A stretch of 64,000 nucleotides of DNA from Lithodes maja (GCA_037953745.1 JBAKBP010006583.1:1-64000); one strand, 5' to 3'; positions 32,228-44,000 are shown, counted from the stretch's first letter. Numbers and translations: made by a program. The notes: generated from the sequence alone by a model not told the origin.

Positions 32228-32700
32228 ATCATGGGCCATGGCATGGTCGGTAGCGCATCTTAAGCCGGTATCACACGAGAGCTTTTATAGTCGACATTCG
32301 ATAATCATCTTAATCCCACAAGGACCCCAATGGAAATACGCCTAACGGCCATATTGGGCTATCCTTAGTTGGAATTATGCAAAGCTGGTACATGTCATAT
32401 TTGTAACATATTATGTGGTACCAGCATTGTAAAATGCTAACTGAATAAATATTATTATTATTATTATTATTATTATAATATTTTTCTGGCAACATTTCAG
32501 AAATATTTTACACTAGTATCGGAAACTAGACTGATGATAGATGAACATAGGTGACAGAAATATAAATGTTGACCTCATAAGCTGCCAGACCAGTGTTGAG
32601 GACAAATGTCGAGGGAAAAAGCGCTTGTGTGATACCGGCTTAACTGCTGATCGAAGGGTCTGCAGTTTTGACCCCACACCATACCAGTGGTAGACGGTAA
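32228..32700 (+). repeat. tRNA-like SINE split by a C-family MITE
   Basis: CATGGTCGGTAGCGCATC (A-box-like) is followed after the insertion by CTGCTGATCGAAGGGTCTGC and AGTTTTGACCCC (B-box-like). Confidence 0.5.
32260..32643. mobile_element. C-family MITE (copy 1), TTAA-flanked
   Basis: TTAAGCCGGTATCACACGAG at the left and TTGTGTGATACCGGCTTAA at the right. An (ATT)n run lies inside at ~32450-32477. It is 384 bases with no coding capacity. Confidence 0.8.
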
Positions 32701-32774
32701 GAGTTTGGGCAGCTCAGTCTAGTGATTCGTGGTAAATGTCCAGTTAATGGGAGGCTGGCCGTTTGTTTGGTCTA

Positions 32775-33112
32775 TTAATTAATTTATTCATATATTTTTT
32801 TAGTTTCCTCCCTAGACCTCCATCAAGCTTAGAAAAACACCCTCTAGATAAATTCAAGATAAATTTGTACATTTTTCGGTAGAAAAATTTGCCGGCCAAA
32901 GGCCGGTTCCTCTTAAAATTGCAGGCTCGCTACCGCTCGCCAGGAAATAATCAACACCTAAATGGCACGAAAGGTCTTAAAATTGACAACGAAATGGGGC
33001 GAAAGGTGTTAAAATCGCCAAACTAATGGGCCGAACGTCTTATAATCTAAAAAAAAGTGGGGCTAAACATGAGGGAGAAGTAGGTCCAGAAAAACGGTCT
33101 GCCTCCCCTTAA
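32775..33112. mobile_element. B-family MITE (copy 6)
   Basis: Complete interior in the reverse orientation to copy 2, ending CTGCCTCCCCTTAA. The left end near TTAATTAATT is approximate. Confidence 0.6.
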
Positions 33113-33210
33113 GACCCTGTAACACGCGCCCTAGCCCTGTCAATCAAGGGATCGCATGGCAATAAAAACTGCATCAAATAAACTGTTGATATTAGGGATA
33201 AATTTTAATC

Positions 33211-33417
33211 TTAAGCCGGTATCACACGAGAGCTTTTATAGTCAACATTCCATGATCAACATTTGTCTGGCAACATTTTTGGAATATGTTGCACTGGAAA
33301 CTAGACTGATGATAGATGAATTTAGGTGAGATATTATATATGTTTAAGTCATAAGCTGCCAGACCAGTATTGAGTATAATTGTTGAGGGAAAAAGCGCTC
33401 GTGTGATACCGGCTTTA
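33211..33417. mobile_element. C-family MITE (copy 2)
   Basis: TTAAGCCGGTATCACACGAG to CGTGTGATACCGGCTTTA, 207 bases. It lacks the (ATT)n region of copy 1. Confidence 0.75.
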
Positions 33418-33568
33418 GTTAATTCAATTTCATGTATGTACCCAGGCACTTCAATTTTATGAATAATAAAAAACTTATTATATTGATGTTTGAGAGTACA
33501 GTATAATTAATCATAGATATCTGGACTTGGAATATTTTGTAAGTACATACACAAGAGGAAGTTTCTCC

Positions 33569-33777
33569 TATAGGTAGCGCCAACGAACTTGACAACAATC
33601 TCGATCCCTGACCTCTTTGTAACTCAAACAGGACAAACTGGCTGTAAATAGCCACACCTATTTCCTGGTGGACTCTTCCCAAATGATAGAAATGTCAGCC
33701 CGATTGCTTTCATTAACTTTGAGTTATGAGAAGTTAAGGGGTCCAGATTATTGTCAAGTTCGCTGGCGCTACCTATA
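33569..33777. mobile_element. G-family MITE (copy 1), TA-flanked
   Basis: Inverted ends of about 40 bases beginning TATAGGTAGCGCCA with about four mismatches. TA flanks suggest a Tc1/mariner-type element. Confidence 0.7.
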
Positions 33778-33819
33778 CCAACAAATTACTTAATGCTTTT
33801 AAGATACAATGTCACATAT

Positions 33820-34097
33820 CTGTTCTGTATTCTGGCTATTTTTAGAGGATTTTATTAAGATAAGGAAGGGTATAGGGAGGCTAGGAATCCTCCTCCCTTT
33901 GTAGACTTCACCTACTAGACGAGATAAGAGAAAGGGGTAAGGAACGCAAAATTGATCCCAGACCCTAAGAATTGGAACTTTAAGTATTGTTTCTGTTCGG
34001 TCTCTGTCTCGAGTCGGCCACCTCCAGCTATGGGCTATGTGCCTGAGTATATACATATAGGAAGCGTCAAAATGTGGCATAATCCTCAAGGGGTTAA
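33820..34097. mobile_element. H1-related MITE, left-truncated, with nested LINE tail
   Basis: TATTCTGGCTATTTTTAGAG opens it and CCTCAAGGGGTTAA closes it. Bases ~33963-34063 match the 3' tail of RTE-like family 1 (CTCTGTCTCGAGTCGGCCAC). Confidence 0.55.
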
Positions 34098-34156
34098 AAC
34101 TTATATGATAAAATTATGATAAGCTAAAATGAATCAAAGGATAATTTATTAACGAT

Positions 34157-34378
34157 ACTATAGTCCGTTCATTCTAGGTTGAGAAGAAATCGTAACCCCT
34201 AACCTCTGTAACACAAAAAAGGGCTAGAGCAAAATAATGAGCTGTCAATTTATACACATATTCCCTAGCCAAGTCTTCCTATTTGGTAGAAATATTAGCT
34301 CCATTACTTAGTCCTTTTTGGGTTACGAGAGGTTAGGGGTTACGATTTCTGCCCAACCTAGAATAAACGGACTATAGT
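34157..34378. mobile_element. G-family MITE (copy 2), TA-flanked
   Basis: ACTATAGTCCGTTCATTC and GAATAAACGGACTATAGT open inverted ends of about 56 bases. The interior shares GTAACCCCTAACCTCT with copy 1. Confidence 0.75.
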
Positions 34379-34504
34379 GATGAATCATAAACAAATATTA
34401 GTAAACTATGATCACGTGCCAAATGTTCCCCATATACTAAGGTGCCGTGGTGTTCTTCCTGATTCTGTGGTAATAAACTGTACATACTGTTAACACTATC
34501 TGGT

Positions 34505-34770
34505 CCCAGGGGGGGGCTTTTTGGTCCTCCCCTGTTTTGCTCCATCGGTTTGGAGATCTTCAGATGTATCACCCCATTAGTTTGTCGATATTAAAATGCT
34601 TCATCCCCATTCAGGTGTCAATTTATATTCTGGGAGAGTGATAGCGAGCCTACAACTTAGAAGAAAACGGCCTTCCGCTGAGACATTTTTCTATCGAAAA
34701 ATGTACAAATTCAACTTGAAGGGGGTTTGGGTTCGCTTTTTTTTAGTTTGAAGGAAGTCTGGTAAGGCTT
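34505..34770. mobile_element. B-family MITE (copy 7), partial
   Basis: ATTAGTTTGTCGAT, CATTCAGGTGTCAATTTAT, AGTGATAGCGAGCC and GGCCTTCCGCTGAGACATTT in order; ends not clear. Confidence 0.5.
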
Positions 34771-34779
34771 TTTTGTTAT

Positions 34780-35365
34780 CCTACAAGACAGAACTGAAAT
34801 ACATTTGTCATAAGTAGCAAAAGCCAGCAAAATCCTCATTAACAACTAAAGAAAACAAAAACCCACAAGACATCGGACCAGATAGTGTTACAACAAATAC
34901 CCCTGTCATGTCCTATGTACAATATAATATATGTAAGGTTATAAATAAATTTTTAAATCTTTTTGTCAAACAGAAATATTATTCAACATAAACCTGTACA
35001 TCTATAACTCAAACATTATGTACATGCTTTAGTCATTAACACCTGGTGTGTATCTGATGCTGGACAGTGAACCGGGAACTGTCCAGGAATCACCTTTCTC
35101 TGAGAGGTCATTTTCCTTTGTGGTTCCAAGGGTATAAAATATATTGCCCTTATCCATGAGACAGCTAACTAAAAACTAAAGAATACCCATAGTTTAGGGG
35201 TTAATAGGAAAGTGGAGGAAAGGAAAACAATCGCTGGAGGAAAATTTCGAAATAATATCTGAAATGGGGTCCTGAGAAGTCTCTAGGTAAGGGGACTTGA
35301 CAGAGATGCTGCTTGGGGTTATGCAACACGGAGAGCGGCGATTAGCTTACCAAACATAAATCTAC
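34780..35365. other. Noncoding, no feature recognised
   Basis: Plain AT-rich sequence without coding signal or clear repeat. Confidence 0.4.
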
Positions 35366-35369
35366 AGTA

Positions 35370-35700
35370 TTTATCTATTGCCAGATGCCTTGATCCTCGA
35401 GTGGGTGGCCACCATTAATGAATCGCCTCCATGCTCCTCTGTCATCTATCAGCCAGCGCCCCTCCTCCCACCCAGCACTACTTTCACTCATATACCACTC
35501 AACCTCATTCTTTCATCTCACGCTCGGTCTGCCTCTCCTTCTTTGCATATACCTCATAACTTCATTCTTCCATCTCACACTCGGTCTGCCTCTACCGCTC
35601 TGCCCTTTCACCTCACTCTCATACACTCTTATAATCATTCTCTCACTCTCCATACATTCCACATGACCAAACTACCTCAAGGTGTTCCTCGTCATATGGA
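35370..35700 (-). mobile_element. RTE-like family 2 fragment with internal duplication
   Basis: The 3' end is the complement of ATTGCCAGATGCCTTGATCC. A ~64-base segment around TTCATCTCACGCTCGGTCTG is present twice. No tetranucleotide tail is left. Confidence 0.6.
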
Positions 35701-36312
35701 ACAGCCTTTTAAACCGATACCTTCAGTTAGTGGGGGTCAGCACAGAAAAGTTTTCTCATAAGAGTTTGATTCCTATAAAACAATAAAAGTCGATCTCTTC
35801 CCCCCACAGTACATTATTGATAAGGTTTTACTTGTAGCTTCTTCTGGTCCAACTCATTCTCCTACTAGAGGGAAGTATGCAGTATTAAGTGATATAGCTT
35901 TCAACTGAAGATAAAAAGTTCAGGCATAGACAATAAAAAAATGGCTGAAACTTTTTATAAGCGATCTCAAAATTAATAATAATGCAGTTCTACAGTACAG
36001 TACTATATCATGGCTAAATCAACGTCAAGGAAATAACCCATTTGCCACGATCAACTTGTAATATAGAAGATGACCAACCATATTCAGAATCTGGGAAAGG
36101 AGATATGGCAACCCCTCATCAATCAAACGAGAAGTTGTGACGAGTATAAACGACCATTTCCATCTAGTGGCAGCAAGAAAAACTTACTACCATCTTGAAG
36201 CTTCTCACTCACATACTCGAAAGTAGGCAAGATATTACCTCTGTTCACGAGCTAGGACATACAGAATAAAAAAGTGGCAAGGTTTTAAAAAAATATATAC
36301 CTGTATACCACA

Positions 36313-36318
36313 TTTATT
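36313..36318 (-). promoter_or_regulatory. Candidate poly(A) signal of Atg5
   Basis: AATAAA on the - strand, 61 bases past the stop codon. Confidence 0.5.
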
Positions 36319-36378
36319 TAGGATGCTTCTTATGTTACGGAGAGTGAGAGGGGAGAAGATTCAGGAACTCTAGCCATG

Positions 36379-36500
36379 TTATGTTTGTGGTGGAATGTGT
36401 GAGATGTGAAGGAAGTTGTCTGGGTGGCTGAGGTGTTCACTGAGCCACTGTAGCGGTGTGTCCCGGGGAACATCAATACCGTGGATCACCAACCGGTCGT
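36379..36500 (-). CDS. Atg5: Atg5 terminal coding exon
   Basis: Acceptor CTTCCAG, then DRLVIHGIDVPRDTPLQWL to the stop. The open frame continues upstream of the acceptor but without Atg5 similarity. Confidence 0.95.
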
Positions 36501-39500
36501 CTGGAAGTGAAGGGGAGCCATGATCAGTGGGGGGGTTAGGGGGAAATTCAAGGGGTTGTACACCCAGACGTGTACAGTACACATAGAACCATAACGTGTA
36601 CCACTTCATCCACTTACCCACATACATACCTGGACAACTGGTGCTGCTACTGGGAAAGCCAAGGAAACTTTGTGTACTTGACAATACTGAAAACTGATAG
36701 GTTTGATTTAACCCTGCGATCTGATACCAATCTAGGGTTAACCAACCAACTAGTGAATGTGACTAAAAGTGGGCAGAGAGACGAATGAATTATCCCTTAA
36801 GGTGTTCATTCTTTTGTATCTCCCCCCACCTGTGGTCTCTTGTAATGATACGTTGGTTTTTTTTTTCTTTTTTTCTATGTGATTGAGGGAGGCAAAAGGC
36901 AGAACTGCCTATAGCGAGTGCCTCCCCCATAGTTGAAAGAGTGACAGGGCCAAAATCAAGGGACGTTCGAGCCAAAATGCTTGGACACACGGAGTTTGAA
37001 GCAATTTAAGTCATAGGAACAGGGAAAGACTGATTCTGGGAGAGAGTTCCAGAGCTCAGCTGTTGAGTAGAAGAAAGGTTAGTAAATTTGGGCCCTGAAT
37101 GCCCCTCTGGCCTCACACAATCAAACACATTCCAAGACAGCACAGCCCGAGCAACAACATAGGATTGAGGAAGTTGGTGATTTCTGGTCCAGGGTGTCAA
37201 ATCAGAGCAATTTTGTTTGAATACTTGAATGAAGGAATACAAGATAATGAACATTATATTTTACAGACTGTATGGTAATACAATATTCATTCATCAAGGT
37301 ACAATCATGATTTATAAAGCTGCAGATTTACTTTTTGGTGCCAGCGAGCCACCATTAGGCAACTTGTACTGTAGAACAACAAACTCCTGCCACAACACTG
37401 CCCACCGTGTAAACAATGTGTCCGACACTGGTGTGGCACCAAAGAGTACCCCAGTAAGACTCTAGTAGTGTCCCCTGTGGTACTCTGACACTTAATAAAA
37501 TACCCAAAATAATGAATATACAGTATTTACATACCTTCACCAGCACTGGAGGGTAGAAATTTGTTGATCAAGTCGTCCAATGTAGTCTTGCATCCGTCGT
37601 CCGTGACTGGTTTGATGAGTCTCTGGATGCAGGGGTAGGAGAGGGAGTGGAGGCGGAAGGGGATGAACTTGAACCCTTCCTCGGGGGTGCACTCCATTAG
37701 CTTTCGATTTATGGCCCAGAACTGGTCAAACTTGTCTGGGGAAAATATAACAAGTAGTACAGTACATACTACATAGACTCATACAGAAATAAACATTTGA
37801 ATAAAATCAATACAAAAATTATAAAACTAATTACGGTACATATATTCACTCAGCAACACAGTAGCGGAGGGTGAGTAGTGCGGGAGAGGGTGCAACAGGG
37901 GAAGAGGGTTGTAGGAACGCTGAAAGCAATAACAAGAAATAGGGTGGTTAGCATGGAAGTGAAGAAGTCCTTGCATGACAGTGTGGTAATCCCAAAATTG
38001 ACTTACGGAAACGAAGCATGGACGTTGGTGAAGAGACTCAGACCAAGAGTAAGAGGGGTGGAAATGAGTTACTTGAGAAGTACGTGCGGAGTTACATGGA
38101 GGGATAGACAGACGACGAATGAGGAAGTAAGAGAGAGGTGTGGTGTGGAGGTACATGTGCTGGAAAGTGTGAAGAGGAACACCTTGAGATGGTTCGGCCA
38201 TATGGAACGTATGGGAAGCGAGAGAATGACTAAGAAGGTGTACGAGAGCAAGGTGGAAGGACAGAGAGGGAGAGGTGGAAGGATGGAGTGAGGAAGTATA
38301 TGGATGAAGGAGGTGCTGGTTGGGAGGAGGGGCGTCGACTGACTGGGAACAGAGGTGCATGGGGGCGGTTCGTTCGTGGCCACCCCTTCGGGGATCACAG
38401 CGTCAGGCAATAGATAGATAGATAGATAGATAGATATTTAGCTACAGGAGGAAAATTAATTTTGCATTCTACCACAGAGAGAAAGAGAGGCCTTCTAACC
38501 CCCAGGAAAGGGGAGGGGGCAATAAGAAGGGGAGGAGGAAAGTATAGAGGAAAACAAGTAAAGGTTATAACAATAATAACAAATCAAAATAGTAGAGGTC
38601 AGTACCATTACAGAGACCCATCCAGAGTTGTTTGTGATCCTTGCCCTGCATGTTGGTGATGATCTGTCCACGGTGCTTTAGTCCATCAGCCTCCTTTAGT
38701 GATGACATAAAGTGAGACTCTACCACTTCCCTACAAAGTTGAAAATAAAATGTTAAAACTTTATTTATTATTTATTAACTATTTTATCATAAAAATAATA
38801 ACAATATACTATACAGTACTGTATACTACAGTATAATTTTGTTTGTATGTATATTATTATTGTTTTCCCCATGACAAATAATTATCTGATATGTTAAGAG
38901 TTTTATGATGCAAACAAAGTCTTGACTTAAAATATATTTCATCATCCACGGCCTGATTAACAAAATAAGACACTATGGTAGGCTAACTCACCTTGCAGAG
39001 CACCTGATGATGTCCTGTTCCGGGAAGTGTGAGAAGTGTGCAGTGAGGGGCCACGGGAGAGTTGATCCACCACAGTGTAAGTCAAACAACACACCTACTG
39101 GATAGTGCCTAGAGGGGGAAGAAAGAATTTACCACTATGTCGGTTTCTTCTCAACTGACGGTAAATTGCAAAGTTCCCATCAAGATTTCTCAGTTATTTT
39201 GAAGATATTGTGGTGAAATATGGTACTAATTATATAAACTTGGTCTTATTATGATGCAGAGACATAGTAGTTTCATATTTTTCCATTAAGTATCAATAAA
39301 TTAGCTGCAAAGGGATTAAATTTACCATCAGCTGGAAAAATATAGAGTGTAGTAAGTTTCGTTCTATAAGGCAATTGGACCTGTAAACATCAATATTTAG
39401 CAATTACCAGCTAAAATACGGTTGTAATACATATATTATTACATATAACCAAATTTATCCTACTTACATTATTATTGCATTTCTATTTAATATCGATGTT

Positions 39501-42500
39501 TATGGCTCTAACTTCCTTATAGCCTGAAACTCACAAATGGTCAATTGGAGTAAGGTACGATTAATAGTAGTATAATACAGTAAACGTTTCTCTTTCCAAC
39601 AAAATCTTACATCTGAAAGACAGCAAAGTATTCAAGCTTATCACTCCACTTTTTTGGATAAAGACCTTAACCCCTCTTTGGCGGGGCCCGACTTAAGGCG
39701 GTCTAGAGAACCAAGGACTATGTGGCGGGGCCCGACTTTAGGCGGTATGCAATTTTGAGCACATAATTGGCTCTGAGAAAGAGACGAGTGGTGGGAGAAG
39801 CGTAGGTTGACTCTGACCATTCGGCACGGCTCCCGCACCGGCAGTGGGCCCACCTCCACACACATCCACACTCACTACCTCGCTAGACAGGGAATTATGT
39901 AAGGAAATTACCGTATTTTACCGTATTTCCTTCGTGTTGCACGATCGTTGCAAGAGAGCCCGTGGTCGTAGAAGGATGGTTCTGGTGTCATTGGAAAGCT
40001 CAATTAACACCCTTTCACGGATACATAATTGTATTACGCTCTGGCTCTTGTTTATGCATGAAAAAGAGCACGGAAATAAGCTCGTTTAGGGGTAAAACCA
40101 CCCGCTTGGCAGGTAGTAGAAGTTACAGACCTAGCCGCTCGAGGAGTGTTAAGACCAAGGTTAGAAACGGACTGAGTGCCATTGTAGTAGTAGTAGTAGT
40201 TCCCTTGGCCGAACAGCTCCGAGTGCCAATGTTCAGACACTTACTTAAGATCTAATTTATTTTTACCTCAGTCAGCGGTAAAGTCTGGACCAAATAACAA
40301 GTATGATTTTCTATGAAAGTTACAGGTTTCTGGATTCTGAATGAGGAATTTTCTGTATAAGCATTTTGACTGACAGGATAATGCCAATCACACAAGTACA
40401 AAATGTCAACAATTACAGTAGAGGACCAAGATGGCAAGGCCTTATTGTGCCGTACACCAAAGTGAAATTATCAAACATATATGGCATTCAGCCGGAAGAT
40501 AATCAAGAGTGAAGCTATGTACAGTAAATCTTAAGTGAAAGTTTCAGATGTTTTAATGTAGAGTAACTTATTTTCATCATCAATGAAGATAAAAATTGCA
40601 AAATATAATCATAAGTCCTTATGAACACATCCATATTCAGTTGTAAGCCTATAGTATAATGGGGGACTTTCAAAACTTAATCCACCAGATGTCACTCAAT
40701 ACTATAGGTTACCGGTACCCTATTCCACGCAAGTAGGCCACAACTCTTGCACATTAACCTATATACTGTAACTCACAAACGACTAGAGTAATCGAGCTAA
40801 CATTTCTAACATTTGGGAAGGGTCAGCCAAGGAATAGGTGTGGAGATTTACAGCCCATTTGCTGCAGCCATTTTTGAGTTACAGAGGTTAGGGTTCATGA
40901 TTTATGGACTAGTTATTTGGAACAGGGTACAACAGGTACGGTATCGTACATCTAGAGGGTTTGCCTGCGTTGAATATGTAGGTCCACCGTCTTAATGATT
41001 GACTATGTTGTTACTCTTGTGTATGTGTGTAAGAGTGTATGAAAGTGAGGTAGGACAGAGAGGGAGAGGCAGACCAAAAGTGAGATTTAAGGATGGAGTT
41101 GAGAGGTACTGTACATGAGTGAAAGTGATTTTGGGAGGGAGGAGAGGTGCTGACTGACAGACGACAGGAGAATAGAGTAAAATAATTCTGGGTCACTCCC
41201 TCGGGGTTCAAACCATCTGGCAATAGATAGATAGAGACATTTACTCTTCTTCTTGTCTTTGTTCTTGTTAAGGATTAAGAGTGAGCTGTGGAGAAGTAAA
41301 CTCCTCTACAGTACATGTTAACAAGTACAGGGTGATTAAGGTGACATCTATAGTCCATGGGCTAGGAAGGATATTGGTACCATCAGATAGGGCTTTTAGC
41401 TACAATTATTATCTACAAGACATATTATATATTGTTGTGGAGATGTTATGTAGATATCAATACCTTGGTTATTGAGTTCCCATATAATTTAACCCCTTCA
41501 CCACCATTATATAATATTCATCATATTCCGGTTACCATTAGATAATTTTCTTTAGTTTATAAGCTACCTATAGGACTCAAATAAGTAAATACGATCTCTA
41601 TAGACCCTCTTAGTAAAATTGGTCCTTCTTAAGCTGCATAAAATTTTCTAATTTCAGCCAGAATCAAAGGTAAAAGAGCGGCTTGGTGCTGAAGGGGTTA
41701 ATAGAGATTTATTGGAGATTATGCTGAAAGTTTGACCCCCTTGGATGGCAACGATTCATGTGATTTGGGGATCTGGCCCATAGACTAGTATTGGTTTTGA
41801 TAAGCTTTAAAAGTCCCCAATTACTACAAGAATATATAATTATAATACTGTACTGACCACTTGAGAGGCATACCGTCACTCTCTAACCACATCTCCTCCT
41901 CTTGAAGTTCTTGTGGAATAAATCTCAGAAAATGTTTGCGAACCTAAAAGAAAATAATACAACTTAGTTCTTATATTAATTGTGTATAGACCATATTCCT
42001 ACTTAAACTTTATTACTGGTATTGTAATTTATAGTACTGTACTGATGCTTCAGTAAAGCTTAAACTATAACGGTACGGTAATGCGATTTTATTATGCTAT
42101 TAGTTTTACAAACAATTCTAAACAAAGAGGATTAAACCCAATTGATATACTGTATATGTAGAGAGCATGCCAAAGAAAAAGAATCATGCATCTACAATTA
42201 TGAATGAGACACTGTCAAACTTAATCACTTAACCCTTCCGGAAGCACAGTATTTAAACATGTAAACACAACTCTTTAAATACCTTGCCAGTGCTGGAAAA
42301 TGTCTCAAAATTGGGTGACACATATTAACCCCTTCAGCACCATGACGTAATGTTCATCTTATTCTGGTTACCATTAGACGATTTCCCTCAGCATATAATC
42401 TACCCCCTTAGGACTGAAAGGGGTAAATACGATCTCAATAAACCCTCTGAATAACATAGGTCTTCCTGAAGCTGCATACAATCATCTAAGTTTAGCCAGG

Positions 42501-43359
42501 ATCAAAGGTAAAAAGACGTCATGGTGCTGAAGGGGTTAAGTAATGCCATACCACATCCTCCACTCCTCCCTCTCTTCATACCCCACCCCCCTTCAACATG
42601 ACCTATGTTGCACAGGTTCTAGCAGTTCATGGGTTAAGAATCATACATAGCTGTGCTGTATTGCTATGTACTGGCATAGCACTTTAACCCCTTCAGTACG
42701 GGTAACATCCTCTTCGTACATGTTAGATACTATTAGACACACTTTTATTAAGCTTAGAAAGGATCTTTAGCTATTAAAAAGCTACAAACTATCTCAATTA
42801 ACCTTTTAACTTCCAGAAGCACATCCATACTCATATCTCTCGCCGTTCCATCCATTCACTCAAAGACAACACACAGCTGCAGGCACTACCTCCCGAAATC
42901 CATCCTTCTGAATCCTCCCTTCCTCGCGAGGACAAAGTCCACCTGGCCAGGCTGAGATGTGGGCACCAAAGCCCGACCGTGGCCATGGCCTTCTTTAGGG
43001 TCTCGGGGCTGTTCGGCCAGGCAGCCTAGGGAACGACAACAACAACCACCGCCCTATATGTCATCCAATTTTGAGAAATTTCCTGGCACTGGCACGGTAT
43101 TTGACGGGTTCTTTTTATACATGTTTAAATACTATGCCTTCTGTAAGGCCTATCGCACTTCCTGGGTTAAGAATAAAAACTCCCCATACAACCAACCGCC
43201 TACCTTTTCCATGACCAGAGGAAAGTACGAGAGTCTGGGAACCATGAGATAGTGTGCGTCGGGAGTGCTGAGGGTGCTGCAGTCTTCGCTAGCCAACTGT
43301 ACACACACTGGTACCCGTCCATCCCACACCTCACGCAGGATCTCCCGGTCCTCAACCAT
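36379..43359 (-). CDS. Atg5: Autophagy protein 5 (Atg5), six coding exons
   Basis: Exons in transcript order are 43359-43204, 41943-41858, 39108-38992, 38730-38606, 37735-37535 and 36500-36379. All have AG/GT borders and consistent phases and give 268 residues (human ATG5 has 275). Atg5 is covalently linked to ATG12 and, with ATG16, forms the E3-like complex that lipidates Atg8/LC3 at the growing autophagosome. The acceptor lysine is K132 in SSLKEADGLKH. Strongly conserved blocks include KQLWMGL, DQFWAINRKLME, IPFRLHSLSYP and TPLQWLSEHLSHPDNFLHIS at the C-terminus. The layout fits UblA, a helical region and UblB. The start has A at -3 and G at +4 and an in-frame TGA 9 bases upstream. Introns hold LINE, RTE and MITE pieces but no coding disruption. 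Confidence 0.96.
36790..37260 (-). mobile_element. CR1-like LINE 3' end in Atg5 intron 5
   Basis: On the - strand GAELWNSLPESVFPCSYDL and CFKLRVSKHFGSN match the C-terminal block of CR1-like RT proteins, ending at a stop near 36957. A frame break separates it from upstream LDLT-type sequence. Same strand as Atg5. Confidence 0.7.
37535..37735 (-). CDS. Atg5: Atg5 coding exon 5
   Basis: Encodes DKFDQFWAINRKLMEC through LDDLINKFLPSSAGE. Acceptor CCCCAG, donor GTATGT. Confidence 0.95.
37865..38437 (+). mobile_element. RTE-like family 2 LINE fragment in Atg5 intron 4
   Basis: Reads RERVQQGKRVVGTLKAITRN, LTYGNEAWTLVKRLRPRVRG, STCGVTWRDRQ and WFGHMERMGSERMTKKVYES, then GGGGATCACAGCGTCAGGCA and (TAGA)n at ~38410-38437. 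Antisense to Atg5. One frame break near 38283. Confidence 0.8.
38606..38730 (-). CDS. Atg5: Atg5 coding exon 4 (ATG12-acceptor lysine)
   Basis: Encodes EVVESHFMSSLKEADGLKH through KQLWMGLCN. K132 aligns with the lysine that receives ATG12 in known Atg5 proteins. Acceptor TTTGTAG, donor GTACTG. Confidence 0.95.
38992..39108 (-). CDS. Atg5: Atg5 coding exon 3
   Basis: Completes the Trp codon and encodes HYPVGVLFDLHCGG through FPEQDIIRCSA. Acceptor CTCTAG, donor GTGAG. HYP-G-LFDL is a conserved Atg5 block. Confidence 0.94.
39110..41010. other. Atg5 intron 2: noncoding, scattered repeats
   Basis: No extra exon recognised. A direct repeat GGCGGGGCCCGACTT occurs at ~39680 and ~39724. A G-related repeat (GGTTACCGGTACC, AGTTACAGAGGTTAGGGTTC) lies at ~40705-40930. 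Confidence 0.4.
41030..41235 (+). mobile_element. RTE-like family 2 fragment in Atg5 intron 2
   Basis: RVYESEV-GQRGRGRPKVRFKDGV, then GGTCACTCCCTCGGGGTTCA and a short (TAGA)n tail. Confidence 0.65.
41489..41702. mobile_element. H1-related hairpin MITE (Atg5 intron 2)
   Basis: TTAACCCCTTCACCACCA at the left and GGTGCTGAAGGGGTTA at the right. Same subfamily as 42325-42539. Confidence 0.7.
41858..41943 (-). CDS. Atg5: Atg5 coding exon 2
   Basis: Encodes VRKHFLRFIPQELQ through ESDGMPLK and the first two bases of a Trp codon. The acceptor is TTTTAG and the donor GTCAGT. Confidence 0.94.
42325..42539. mobile_element. H1-related hairpin MITE (Atg5 intron 1)
   Basis: TTAACCCCTTCAGCACCATG at the left, CATGGTGCTGAAGGGGTTAA at the right: a near-perfect terminal inverted repeat. 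Confidence 0.8.
42684..42812. mobile_element. H1 hairpin MITE, right-truncated
   Basis: TTAACCCCTTCAGTACGGGT start; cut by LINE-like sequence at ~42812. Confidence 0.55.
42817..43029 (+). mobile_element. Possible LINE C-terminal fragment (Atg5 intron 1)
   Basis: Reads LPREDKVHLARLRCGHQSP, similar in style to the C-terminal tail of I/R1-like LINE ORF2 proteins. Short and without RT, so the call is tentative. Confidence 0.4.
43204..43359 (-). CDS. Atg5: Atg5 coding exon 1
   Basis: 52 codons, MVEDREILREVWDGRVPVCV to LVMEK, ending on a codon boundary before donor GTAGGC. A pyrimidine-containing AG at 43388-43387 suggests that this exon starts at 43386 with 27 bases of 5' UTR, so a noncoding exon probably lies upstream. 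Confidence 0.95.
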
Positions 43360-43509
43360 CTTTATTGCTCAGATGTCTTGCTCGGTCTGTGGAGAATACA
43401 GTAGAATTATTAGAAACATATTTGTTTTGCCTAACCTGCCTTTGTAGACCTGGTACAGGGTGCCCAGAAAGGTTATGCAATGGGCCATGAGAAAACTTGA
43501 AGTAGAGGA

Positions 43510-44000
43510 ATGGTTGATGAGTGTCTATCTATCTATCTATTGCCAGACGCCTTACTCCCCTTACGAGGGTGGCCATACACAGAATGCCCCCAAGCGGACC
43601 TATTCCCTGTGAGAGGGACAACCCGAGCCAGTTTAGTGAAGGACTTACAGGATTGACCACTCAATTCAGGATCCGTCCGACTCCGAGGCCCTCTGTGTAT
43701 CTTGTTAGCACTATTTATCTACAGTGGTGTTCGGCTAATCCATCCATTAACCTGCCTTACCCTTAGGTAAGCAGTACGGATTTGTATCAGGTTTACTCCC
43801 CTAGACAGGTTGCCAACCAAGGCTGACGAGTCCCATCCACCCGGATTTGTATAAGGTTGTCTCCCCTAGATGAGTTGCCGACCAAGGCTAACGAGTCCCA
43901 TCCACCCATTGGTTGATGAGTGTACAGGTATATTTATCTATTGCCAGACACTATAATCCCTGAGAAAGAATGGCCGCGAATGAGTCGCCATCAGATGCTT
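43510..44000 (-). mobile_element. Two RTE-like family 2 3'-end fragments flanking a dispersed repeat
   Basis: CTATCTATTGCCAGACGCC at ~43530 and TTATCTATTGCCAGACACT at ~43935 are both family 2 3' ends. Between them (~43740-43910) is the repeat shared with 23760-23985, here in two tandem copies. Confidence 0.55.
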
